In this document: piece after piece, positions 1 to 10,250 of the stretch
Layout: each line of letters starts with the position of its first letter
How positions within the stretch are numbered: the first letter of the stretch is position 1
Assembly: GCA_905182995.1 (NCBI GenBank)
Contig: CAJJDP010000002.1
Coordinates: forward strand, 186,001-250,000
Reading direction: 5' to 3'
Length of the DNA stretch: 64,000 nt
Source: Paramecium octaurelia
Taxonomy: Eukaryota > Ciliophora > Oligohymenophorea > Peniculida > Parameciidae
Made by a program: the position numbers and the translations under genes
The notes under the pieces: generated by a model
The model's database searches: none
What the model saw: only the letters and a program-made list of their open reading frames with translations
What the model was told of the DNA's origin: nothing

Positions 1-1292
1 TGACCTATATCTCCAAACATTACTCCAAATAAAAATGGAAATGTAATTATTGTTATTATTGCAGGATTTATCTCTTGATATCTTGGTATCCCATACGTAT
101 TGACTATCTCTTAGAAGATGGAAGTGAACTCATTTAGTTTGAAATATGTGGGTTTCTAAAGAAAATCAGGAGGACTCCTTTAGGCTAACTAGCCTCCAGG
201 ATTATTCGATTGCTATTCCTTTATCACTTGAATAGTTTGCTCTAATTGTTAAATATCTTTTGTTGGAACCCACAGTTCTCCTAGGAACAATCTGCCTTGC
301 ATTTTTAACTTATTCAGCTCTTTGTAAAGTTCCTTTTCTTTGATTAAATAAAACTTATAATATTCTATCAAAGGTAATCCATTTCTTATTACTAACATAT
401 TTGATATGCATTAGCATAGTTAATTCTGAGTCATTTTTATAAGCTATATTCTGTATTGTAATTTACATTAATATATTCAGCTTTTTTATTCTTCAATTCA
501 TATAACTTTTTCTCGAATTCCAAGAGATTCTAAGGCAAAGCAAACTTTCCTAAGGATACCTATTCTACAATTTTTTGGATCTTTTATTTTCCGTAATTTC
601 CTATGTTGGGAAATAAAACAATGAAAATTGATTGCTTCTCATTCATCCTCTTCAAATGAACATAGGAGTTTCCTTTGGTCACTCTAAATATTACTCGATG
701 GAATCTATTCTACTAAACATAAATACTATAATTATTCTAGATTTTTAAGTATCCCAACATAGTATTCAAATTTTGAGGCCTATTAATTTTGAAATACATT
801 CTCCCCTAAATACCTTTGACTTTCTATTAAAATTTCAATGTAATTTTATATGTATTCTGATTAATCAATAAGTTATTCAAGATGCTTATTTTATTCCTGA
901 AAAGATGAAGTTCTTTTGTTTATGTCTTCTTCAATCTTATCAAGATAGGTATGAGTATGTAGATTTTGCTAGAAACAATAAATATATTCCATAGAATACT
1001 TGATTTGTAAACTATTTCAAATTCCCTTTTTTATAATTGGAGAGCAAGTTTAAATTCTTTGCTACTTGGAGCATGTTTTCAATTTTTACTATTAAGTCAT
1101 CACATCTAAAGAGTTAGTATATATGATTTACCTTTTAACATAATTTGCAAATGGTCTATTGATTAAGGCTTCATTAGGATTATGATCAATAATTTCCACT
1201 TTACTTAAATAACCCAATTAATCCATGATAGTCCATGCACTGTCTTGGGGCATTACTAACTAGAAATAACTCATTTCTTGTGATCTGAACAT
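1..1292 (-). CDS. V-type proton ATPase subunit a, N-terminal part (C-terminal end outside window)
   Basis: This is the start and first membrane segment of the 100-kDa a subunit of the V-ATPase V0 sector, which carries protons across endomembranes. The frame begins [20 protein letters not shown]. Near the window edge it reads [18 protein letters not shown] and then GVMFGDIGH, the family signature of the first transmembrane region. TAA and TAG read as glutamine throughout. At least two introns are needed: 26 nt (1106-1131), and 31 nt just downstream of the first coiled-coil block. The start at 1292 is the first ATG of the conserved N-terminal block. The gene runs off the left edge, so the remaining transmembrane helices and the key arginine are not visible. 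Family assignment is firm. Confidence 0.93.
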
Positions 1293-1526
1293 CTTTTATA
1301 ATATTATAAATTTTATAAAATGTAAAATTAAAACTCATTGCAACTGTCCGAAATTCAAACTATATGTCTTTATAAAATAAGTCAACACATACAAATTCTT
1401 TAAAAAATAGTTCATTAAATATATGGTATGCACAGATTTTATAAATATTATTGGAAAATTAATTGTGTATATTTTATAATTAAATTTACACAAAAATTTT
1501 CCGCTTTTAGCTATTAAAAATAAATA

Positions 1527-2062
1527 ATGAAAAAGAATACAAGAAAAAAGTAAACATTAGAATAGTAGGAAGATTAGTCGAGGAAGAAAACTAAATTAGA
1601 AATTTTAGATGCTGACCAACATATTTCAAAATACAATAACAATTTAGATAATCTAATTGATATTTTTACAAGGTATGAGAGAGAGGATGACTTTACATAA
1701 AATCTAATGACAACTTCTAAATTGTCAAAAATACAAAAAATCCATGATTTAAGTTTAGATACCTTTAAAGCTGAATCTTTCTCATTAGGACCAAAAGTTG
1801 AGAATGGTGACTTTTCGTAAGGTGACTAAATACAAAAAATTGTTTCAGTTAAGAAATCATTTTTAAATGATAAGCTAATTGCTACAATACAATGGAGACC
1901 TAGGTAACTATTTTTAATTATTCAAGGCCTAATGGTACAATTCCAAAATCTAGAGATTATTTTACAACCGAAGTTGCTAAGTACGCTCCTAAAGAATTAA
2001 TTAAGTACTATAAAAGTAGAATGGTTACAACTACCATAATCGAATAATAATAAGATTGTTGA
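1527..2062 (+). CDS. Chromo-shadow-domain-like protein, 170 aa
   Basis: The protein starts MKKNTRKKQTLEQQED, is basic and glutamine-rich at the N-terminus, then acidic and helical. The last 70 residues resemble a chromo shadow domain, the dimerisation fold of HP1 proteins: a KIVSV strand, then LIATIQW, then KYAPKELIKYYKSRM, which matches the conserved proline, paired aromatic residues and terminal helix. One 23-nt intron (1904-1926) falls inside the domain, and removing it restores the frame to TGA at 2060. I see no chromodomain upstream, so this may be a stand-alone shadow domain or a chromatin adaptor. The domain call is inferred from pattern matching and is moderate. It diverges from the V-ATPase gene across 234 bp. 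Confidence 0.6.
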
Positions 2063-2526
2063 TTAGTAATTTAGTATTTTTCCATTAAACACGTACATTA
2101 TATCAATTTTTAATGTTTATTTTCTTTTAGAATTATAACTAATAATAGTTAAAAACTTACCTATTTTTAAGAGCCATTAGTTATCTTCCTTGATCAAAAA
2201 GGGAGCAAATAAATAATACAATAAGTCAACATCAATAAATAATAATTTTATCATTTTATAATAATTTAATGACGCTTTAATTAATTTAATACTAAAAATT
2301 TAGTTTCTAAACTTAGTGGTATTTTTTTTGTATCTCTTTGGTATTTTTGAGAAAAGGAGGTTTAGGTATTCTTAAATTCATTTATTTAAGATTATTTGAG
2401 AACTATTTTTAGGGTTTAATTATAAAGTATTATATTTAATGAGTTTGATTTGTTATTTTACAACAATAAAGCAAGAGTGAGGTTAATTTTTGATTATTTT
2501 TAAAAAATAATTCAAATCATCTTGCT
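2063..2526. other. Intergenic, no gene seen
   Basis: 464 bp of very AT-rich sequence between two plus-strand genes, with many short runs of A and T. I see no conserved frame, RNA gene or clear repeat. Confidence 0.7.
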
Positions 2527-2841
2527 ATGACTACGGAATCAAGTCAACCTAAGATACTTGAAGAATCGAGAACTATGCTCATACTTCTTATGAGACTTCC
2601 ATAATAAAAACTTTAGTCAGTTCTTTTTGATAGTTCAGAAAAAGCTCTTGATCAACTAGACTAGGCATTTCATACCATTCCATAAGACTTCCTTGATTCA
2701 TCAAAGACTCAAATTGATGAATTTAGATGTAGAGTTAATAGGATGATCATGCATCATCAAAAGCTAACAAACTAAGCTCGAATGAATAAATTAAGACAGG
2801 CCTTAGGATGTCTAAAGAAAATAAAGAAAAACAATAAATGA
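2527..2841 (+). CDS. Small helical protein of unknown function, 104 aa
   Basis: A single exon reads from ATG at 2527 to TGA at 2839 with seven in-frame TAA or TAG codons. The product begins MTTESSQPKILEESRTMLIL and is predicted to be mostly helical, with charged and glutamine-rich segments. Its C-terminus is basic (GCLKKIKKNNK). I recognise no domain. Base composition is richer in GC than the flanks, which supports coding. Its neighbours are the chromo-shadow-like gene upstream and a possible decayed copy of that gene downstream. It could be a lineage-specific gene; no function can be assigned. Confidence 0.55.
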
Positions 2842-3457
2842 TTTGTTACTTATCTATATTCTTATTTGTTCCAAATATATATTTTAATCCCATTTTACTA
2901 ATACTGATACTAGTGAGGATAAGGAAGAGATATATGAGAGGACATCACTCTAAAAGATATATTGAACCATTTCTATTTCATCTACCTAACTTAAATTATT
3001 TTACTGATAAATGGTTGTTAAATAAACAATCCAACTTATAATTGGTTGAAATTACTATAACCATCTTTATGACATTGTGATAAAGAAATGAAAAATAATC
3101 ATGCCAAATGAACTAATTAATTATAAGCATTCTATTTATATAAATTTAATTAATGTTTAATTTAATGAAGCAAAAAAAAGTGCGGATTCTTCAAAATCGC
3201 AATTGAGACTATTAAACAACTTTTTATCTAACTTTAGAAGGGAACCTCAAAACAGACAAATGTATTCTTCTTCTTTGATATTACACTAAGTAAATTATAA
3301 GGTGAATTTGTGAGAGGACTCGAAAATAGTTATGTAAAGCTAAGCATTTAGGATGCTAATTGTAATTTTTTAGTCAGAATCATTTTATAACATTAATGTG
3401 AAAAATAAAAAGTAATAGAAATAGAAGAAAATATTCGAAGAAATAATTAATATAAAA
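2842..3457. pseudogene. Gap with possible decayed copy of the chromo-shadow-like gene
   Basis: All three plus frames are interrupted by TGA somewhere, yet GC content in 3180-3300 is gene-like. Around 3006-3130 the sequence resembles the end of the gene at 1527: DKWLL where the gene has DKLIA, then PNELINYK where it has PKELIKYY. The spacing is about 104 bp against about 103 bp in the spliced gene. The two blocks lie in different frames and are separated by stops. Similarity elsewhere is weak. This may be a relic duplicate, or a chance match in AT-rich DNA. Confidence 0.25.
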
Positions 3458-4256
3458 TCAATGTTAATTACAAAGTGTATCTTTAGAGATTTCTTCAATT
3501 TTCTTTTTCTTTATAGGAGAATCAGTGATTTCCTTGGTGTCATCACTGTTAGGAGTAGGCTTTTCTTATTTTTTTTAATTGGTCAAGAACTCTTGCTGTA
3601 ATTAGAAACCAATGGTCTCTTTCAACTAATCAACAAAATCTTATGTAATTTCAAGATAATTCTCTCCTTTCCCTTATTTTAAGGCTTAATACAATGCAAA
3701 ATATTATTATCCTAAATTTAGTTTGACTATTTGTAATTTTTCATTGTTGCTTATTAGATTCAAAGTTTGAATGATCTAGGACATAATTTTGATCAATTTA
3801 CTTCCTATATAGAACTTTGATGATAAACAAGATCATTCAGTTTAATAGTTAGATCCTTTAAAATATGCTCGTTTAGATTGCCTAATTTAATTTCTTAAGC
3901 TTTCTCTAGTCCTTCAATCATACTATTAGCTAAATCTATTGATTCTTTTAACTTTTTAGTTTCAAATTGTATAGGCTTTGGATTCCATTTCTTCAATTTA
4001 TCAAATATTAAGTAGGCGCTATTATGCTAACTTAAAATGATACTGCGAAGTGTCTCCAATAAAATTGACTCTGTATTAACAATATTATCCATTCTTGCCA
4101 TTCGCATTAGTAATTGAAGCAATCTAAAAGATGATTATTGTATAATTACTTTTGCAGGCCACCATGGATCTAAAGAATTAGATTATACTTACAGCCTAAG
4201 ACTTTCGCCCAAATTATCTCGTTAACTCTAAAACTCTACTCGGCATCCTCAGACAT
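3458..4256 (-). CDS. PWWP-domain protein, 232 aa
   Basis: The N-terminus holds a PWWP domain, a chromatin-reading fold that binds methylated histone tails and DNA. After MSEDAEQSFRVNEIIWAKV comes GYPWWPAKI, then a strand ending in NFIGDTS. The aromatic cage region and following helix (residues about 60-85) are present. The rest is helical and charged, ending in a lysine-rich KKKK motif that could serve nuclear import. Four introns of 23, 26, 25 and 26 nt must be removed to keep the domain intact, and total exon length is then 233 codons including TGA. The third intron, in the middle of the domain, is required to avoid a TGA. Partner proteins are not evident from the neighbours. Confidence 0.82.
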
Positions 4257-4589
4257 CCTGTCGATTGTTCTTTATAAAACAAATAAATATTAAATAAGAT
4301 ATTATGCAGAAATTAGAATATTTAATGTTTCTCAAAAAAATTAATCACAATTTGAATTTCTAGGAAAATTGTTAGAACTCCTAATTTTATGGATTTACGT
4401 CGTTATTTAGTGTAATTGGAATGGCTGATTCATTGATAGAGTATATTTTGATTATAGCTGAAAAATGGTTTTGTGGAATGAGAATAATTAATATAAAATT
4501 TAGTGTCGTTGTATGAGAAAAGGAGAAATTTCCTAACTATTATTTCTATTATAACGAGACAGTAATAAATTTAAATAATTAAATTTATT
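4257..4589. other. Divergent intergenic region
   Basis: 333 bp between the PWWP gene (minus) and the RAB2-like gene (plus). It should contain both promoters. I see no recognisable motif beyond AT-rich tracts. Confidence 0.6.
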
Positions 4590-5397
<808 letters not shown>

Positions 5398-5794
5398 ATC
5401 ATCATTGATTTTATTATATTATATCATCTATTGCTATAAATTATTATCTTTAACACAAATAGAATCTATAAGTAAATTTATAAATTAAAATTACAACTAA
5501 AATTTAATTATTTTAATAAAAACTCATTATCAAACTTTTGTATGCATAAACTATATGACTAATTTTAATCATCAATTTGATTATTTTCTTTTGATCTCTG
5601 ATTTAAAAACATACTTTTAAGGTTAATACTCCAAAAGCCTTATATTTGAGTTTGTCAATTATAAAAATAGATTTATTTCTAAAATTTAGTTCTATCTATT
5701 ATTTTAAGCATAATTATCTAATAATTGTTGTAATTTCTTTTAATAGAATACAAAAATTGTCAAATATGATAAAAATTGAACTTAATATTATATT
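5398..5794. other. Convergent intergenic region
   Basis: 397 bp between the 3' ends of the RAB2-like gene and the SF-assemblin gene. It is AT-rich with no supported gene; the open stretches are short and have no family resemblance. Confidence 0.65.
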
Positions 5795-6651
5795 TCATTT
5801 TTCTTGTAAAGCAGCCTTTTGTTACTAAACTTTTGCATGTGTTTCTTCCATTTTCTCGTAAGCTTCCTCAAGTATGGTCAATAAAGCCTCATGTCCATCC
5901 ATTCTTAATTATCTCTCCTCTTCTAATTCACTCTTGATTCTTACTACCACTTCTTTCAACATCGAAAACATGCTCATTTCTGCATCCTCTCTATTAATAT
6001 ATTGATTTAATTTACCTCTATTGCTTTCCTTAATTTGCCTACTCAAACAGCTTAGAAATCTCATTGCTAGCTCTTTTGACAATATCTTAGTCCTCTTGTA
6101 CTCTTTCTTAATTTTCTTATACATTATATTACCACAAAGCAGGCAAATCATTTTAAAGAGTAGTATTTATTATATTTACCTGTTGATTTTTAACTTTTAT
6201 CTCTTGCCCTATTTGTTATAGTAGATCTTAGACCTTTAATATTATAATTTTAAGAAATATACTTATTAATCATAGTTTGAGAGGACTTAATCACTTTATT
6301 CTCTATTTGTCTTAATGTCATCTTCTAGCTTTTTCTAAAGCTTATTCTCCAAATTTTTTATCTCCTTTAGTTTTTTTTCATGTGCAGAACTATATTATTC
6401 ATTTTGCTTATTGAATTATTTGCTAAGATCTGAATATTGGTTTGTCAATTATCCCTATGTTTACAAGAAAATATTACGAGTTATTCACTGTAATTATTGA
6501 TAAGATCCTTCAATTCACTTTAAGCCGTATTGATTCTATCATAAATTTCATCTATTTTTGCATCTTTTGTAGTATCAACCTCAAATTGTAGTGTGCTCAA
6601 CTTTTCTTATAATTTTGTGTATCTCTCATTAATATAAGCATTGGGATCCAT
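5795..6651 (-). CDS. SF-assemblin / beta-giardin family protein, 246 aa
   Basis: The product is almost entirely coiled coil and matches the SF-assemblin type, whose members form striated fibres attached to basal bodies. It starts MDPNAYINERYTKLQEKLST. The conserved ending is present: a run of heptads, then EALLTILEEAYEKMEE, which corresponds to the family's LL..aC..iE end. In Paramecium such proteins build kinetodesmal or other rootlet fibres, by established knowledge of ciliates. Introns of 23 and 29 nt occur in the first half. A third intervening sequence of 64 nt (6116-6179) is needed to join the frames, far longer than any other intron in the window. With all three removed the gene has 247 codons. 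Confidence 0.75.
6116..6179 (-). other. Unusually long 64-nt intervening sequence in the SF-assemblin gene
   Basis: It starts GTAAATATAA and ends TGTATAAG, so its borders fit GT...AG. Removing it joins two coiled-coil exons in frame (codon boundary on both sides). All other introns placed here are 18-31 nt. It could be two introns flanking a tiny exon, an intron with an inserted segment, or a retained internal eliminated sequence. Confidence 0.5.
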
Positions 6652-7468
6652 TTAATAAATAAATAAATATAAATTTTATTTCAATTCTTATTTTTTTTCA
6701 CTTTAATAAATAATTCTTTTGCATTACAATATAAATATAAAACAAATATTTTACTTCTGATTAACACTAGGATTATAAAGTTTATAATATTATCTAATCT
6801 TACCAAACATTAACTTTAAATTAGTTAAGAATTAAAATCTAAAATACTACTTACAAAGCACATTAAAGTGTCTTTTCTAATAAAACCTTCAACTAAAGTA
6901 ATATTATATTCTAATTTAATGCCTTAGTGTAGTTATATATTTTCATTTTTTAAAAACAACAAAACCTGTCCTTTATCCTTCGAAATTGATTCAACAATAA
7001 AATATTTATGACCTATATAAGGGTTTAGATTTGAGTATTTTAATAAAATTTTAATGCTAAATTTCTTTTGGCGAATTATTCTTATTGGAAAAGATTATTT
7101 TATTTATCAATATTTTTATAATTATGGCATAATATAACTTTGCTCCTTAAAAGAAAATGGATCCAGAGGAAATTTAGTTTGACTTAATTTACTTTTTAAT
7201 ACTTATTATATCCGATCATGCTATTGAAAATTTAAATTATATTAACTTTAGATCATGTTATAATTTTATTTGTATGAGTTTGAAATGAAAATAAATCACA
7301 ATTCTAAAATTATAGTTAAAATTATTATCATATAACAAATAATTTCATAAATAACCAGAACTGTTAAAATATACAATTAGCAATTGAAGTTTGTTCTATA
7401 GAGATATTTTTATTCATATACAAATTTTTTAATTTTATATTATAAAACCATAATATTCACCAATTCAG
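6652..7468. other. Intergenic, 817 bp, one doubtful small frame
   Basis: Mostly very AT-rich DNA upstream of the SF-assemblin start. The only candidate is a frame at 7124-7288 (listed separately). No repeats or RNA genes were seen. Confidence 0.6.
7124..7288 (+). CDS. Doubtful small protein, 54 aa
   Basis: ATG at 7124 opens a 54-codon frame using four TAA or TAG codons. It begins MAQYNFAPQKKMDPEEIQFD and then runs into a hydrophobic stretch. The first 20 residues look protein-like but the rest follows local AT-richness. It may be the 5' remnant of a decayed gene. I recognise no family. Confidence 0.2.
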
Positions 7469-7966
7469 TCAATTATTTATTTAGTTTTAAGTTTAATGGT
7501 TAGATGTTGATTCCTTTTGAGAGTTAATCAAAACTACATATGATTAAAAGTCTTAAAGTTTATCTTTTCTTTAATTCTTGTAAGATTAATATTTATGGAG
7601 TTTATTTTAGGTTTTGGAAGTGTGACTATAGGAACGCTGTTCATTTTGTTCAAGATGGTCAAAAAATATTTTATCCTTACTTTTCTAATTTCTCTTTCTT
7701 TTTTGAGAATTTGACCTATTCTTTCTTTATTTGACGAATTGATTTGTATTAAAAAATGAAATCTTCGTTTAAGAAGCAATTTCTCTCATTAAAGGTTTTT
7801 CGCAAAACTGACAATCAATATCTAAATATTGAGCCTTTAAATCATGCTTAATACTGCTATTTATAGATTTTGGTTTAAACTCTTTAGAAATAGGGAAATA
7901 CTCTTGAATTTCTTAATTGAAGTAAGTTTCAGAGCCCTATTACTAATACTTGCAAACTGCACCCAT
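7469..7966 (-). CDS. Small basic protein with lipidation-type N-terminus, 165 aa
   Basis: A single exon of 166 codons including TGA. The start MGAVCKYQQQGS has Gly2 and a nearby cysteine, the pattern of N-myristoylation followed by palmitoylation, which would attach the protein to membranes. A CQFCEKP motif (two cysteines, two residues apart) lies near residue 65. The second half is rich in lysine, asparagine, serine and glutamine and probably disordered. No domain is recognised. The next gene on the same strand also starts MGxxC, so the two may be related or simply share a membrane-anchor strategy. The lipidation statement is an inference from motif only. Confidence 0.6.
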
Positions 7967-8272
7967 AAAATTTAGTTTAATAATAATTTATAAAAATGAT
8001 TCATCAAGGATGTTTAATATTCAATATAATTTTAAATTTTTATATAAATTTTAGTGTTTTAAGATATCTTTTCGAGATATACAATTCAGTATTTATACTT
8101 TTGAGTAATTTAATAATCAATTGAGTAATTCATAATAAAGTATTATTATGTCTTTAATTAAAAATAATTTCAGTTATTTATTTTCTTTAAGAAATAACAA
8201 AGTATTAGAAAAAAATGGAATTTTTTTTGAAAAAAAATATCTGACAAATGTAAATTTTAAATATTTGACTAA
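7967..8272. other. Intergenic, no gene seen
   Basis: 306 bp of AT-rich DNA between two minus-strand genes. It presumably holds the promoter of the downstream gene at 7966. Confidence 0.6.
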
Positions 8273-8812
8273 TCAAAATTATCCATATTGAGTTTGAAAG
8301 CTGTTATTGTTGTTTTGGAATCTAGATTTATTATTTGATATGGAGTAAGAATGAGATGATTTTTTATGCTATTTCGGAATCTTAAACCTCACTTTTTTTT
8401 CAGAACGTATTCTTTATCTACTTCTATGTTAATTTTCTTCCTACCTTAATTGAGTGTTCAGTCTTGTACTAGATGATATAGAATAATGAGATGTCCGAGG
8501 TTTAATTATGCTTTTCAACTGTTGTACTTTTGATTTCAAGTATTCCTATTTTTATTCATAATGAGAACAAAGAATTGTTTAGTTGCAATTATGACGCTTT
8601 GTATACTTTTTCAATTCCTTTTAAAGTAAAGTAAGTGAGGTGTCTTCATCAATTTACTTCGTTAACTTCTTTTTTTAAAGTATGTTTCTAAAGCCTCTAT
8701 GGACTTTTTAGGGATAGATTTCTTAATCAATTTTCATATCATTGGGATCCATTAATTCAGATTCTTAATTAGTACTCACGATCTCAGTTTATTTACAACA
8801 ATTGGAACCCAT
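8273..8812 (-). CDS. Small protein with MGSNCC dual-lipidation-type N-terminus, about 171 aa
   Basis: The product begins MGSNCCKQTE, a strong myristoylation plus double-palmitoylation pattern. The middle is helical and basic, with QKQEYLKSKVQQLK as a short coiled coil. The last third is serine and asparagine-rich (HKKSSHSYSISNNKSRF), ending at TGA. One intron is required: a 24-nt GTGAGG...AATAG intron fits best and leaves 172 codons; an alternative 30-nt intron just upstream would also keep frame. No domain is recognised. It lies 306 bp upstream of the other MG..C gene on the same strand. Membrane association is inferred from the N-terminus only. Confidence 0.6.
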
Positions 8813-9099
8813 ATTCTTAAAAATATGCTAATAATATCTTATATTAGATTTTTAATTTATAATATGTTTTAATTATTGACTTTTATATATATACTAACCT
8901 TATTTTAAAAATCTTTTAATCTTATAATGATTTTGAAAGAGGTTTTATTTGAATTGAAGCAAAAGTATTTTTGTTTATCCTCTTAAATTCAACTTTAAAA
9001 CAACATTATGCAAAAGATATAAACAAAATTACTTTATTGAATATTTATATTAATAACTAGAATTTAGAGAATTCTGAGAAATTAATAATAATTATAGAA

Positions 9100-10246
9100 A
9101 TGTTTCGAATATTTAGAATAATTTTATATTTTAGATTGATAGGGAATTGCTTTGCCTTGGACCCTGAAATAATTGAACTAGAAGATCACGTCTTCTATGG
9201 GATTATAAGTTTGTATTAGACTACAATATCCATTAGTTGCTTAATACTTTTTTCTGGTTTTTGCAGTGGGGCCACTTAAGGACTTTTGTCCATAGATCAG
9301 ATAACAATAGAGGTCAAACTGAGATACGGTAGTGAGAAGGAATAAAAAATGGGTATTATATAAATAATAGCAGGCATCTCGTATTTTATCTGTAATATAG
9401 GAGCATCATTTACTACTATCTACTTTATTGGTTGCAAACTCATTGGCTAACGAATCTCTTCCAATTTTTATCAAAAGAAGCACAGGTGATTGGATTGCAT
9501 TGTTGATATCAGTAATATTGGTTGTATTATTTGGAGAAATATTCCCATCAGCAATAATGACAGGGAAGCATTAATTTAGAATAGCATCATCCATAACACC
9601 TTATATAAAGTTTCTAATTTCTATTTTATATTTGATTTGCTATCCGTTGAGTTTGATTCTAGATAAGGTTCTGGGCACGAAATGTAAAAGATATCATTTG
9701 GAATACATTCGATAATTAATGGAGATCTGCTAACAATAGGATGTGATAAAGCCAGAAGAATTAAAAATTATAGTGTCGGTGATGAAATTGAGAAATAAAT
9801 AGGTGATCAATCATATTAAACCACTTCACCAGATTTGTTATATCTAGCAAGATGAGCCTTATTGCAAGAGATTGTTAAGGAGATTGAAAGTGAAGGAGTA
9901 CTCAATGATACCTATAATAGAGAACAATAGTGTGATTGGATTGTTCAAGTCAAAAGACCTTGTAACTTTGGATGAATCAAATTATGGATAATTAGTAGTG
10001 GAACTGGTTAAAATCTATCAACCTTTGATAATATCAGGTGACACAAAAATGTTAGATTTGCTGTTGATGTTTCAGAAGTACAAGACTAACATTGCATTCG
10101 TAGTTATGAAAGAACTCTAAGGAATAATATCCCTGAAGGATTTATTTAATGAAATATTAGATGATGTTTATTTAGATGAAGACATTCATGGTACTGTAAG
10201 AATGGAGTAAACATCATAATAATAGTCAATACGAACTATTTATTGA
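9100..10246 (+). CDS. CNNM/CorC-type transporter (DUF21 plus CBS pair), with a frame break
   Basis: The protein matches the ancient conserved domain / CNNM family linked to magnesium transport. After a signal-like start (MFRIFRIILYFRLIG) come FSGFCSGATQGLLSID, HHLLLSTLLVANSLANESLP and LFGEIFPSA, the successive signatures of the DUF21 membrane domain. A CBS-domain pair follows, with EYSMIPIIENNSVIGLF and FKSKDLVTL. The frame before position 9344 (YGSEKEQK) and after 9371 (SRILSVIQ) differ by one base even after removing an 18-nt intron (9353-9370). A run of six A (9344-9349) may carry a base error, or splicing may be non-canonical (22 nt from 9352). Downstream of that point the gene is intact to TGA at 10244. 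Its stop lies 4 bp from the stop of the convergent gene. Confidence 0.85.
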
Positions 10247-10250
10247 TCAA

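Noticed and set aside
3060-3480. Long open frames on both strands before the PWWP gene
   Set aside because: With only TGA as stop and AT-rich DNA, such frames arise by chance. No frame gave a coherent start, introns and protein-like end.
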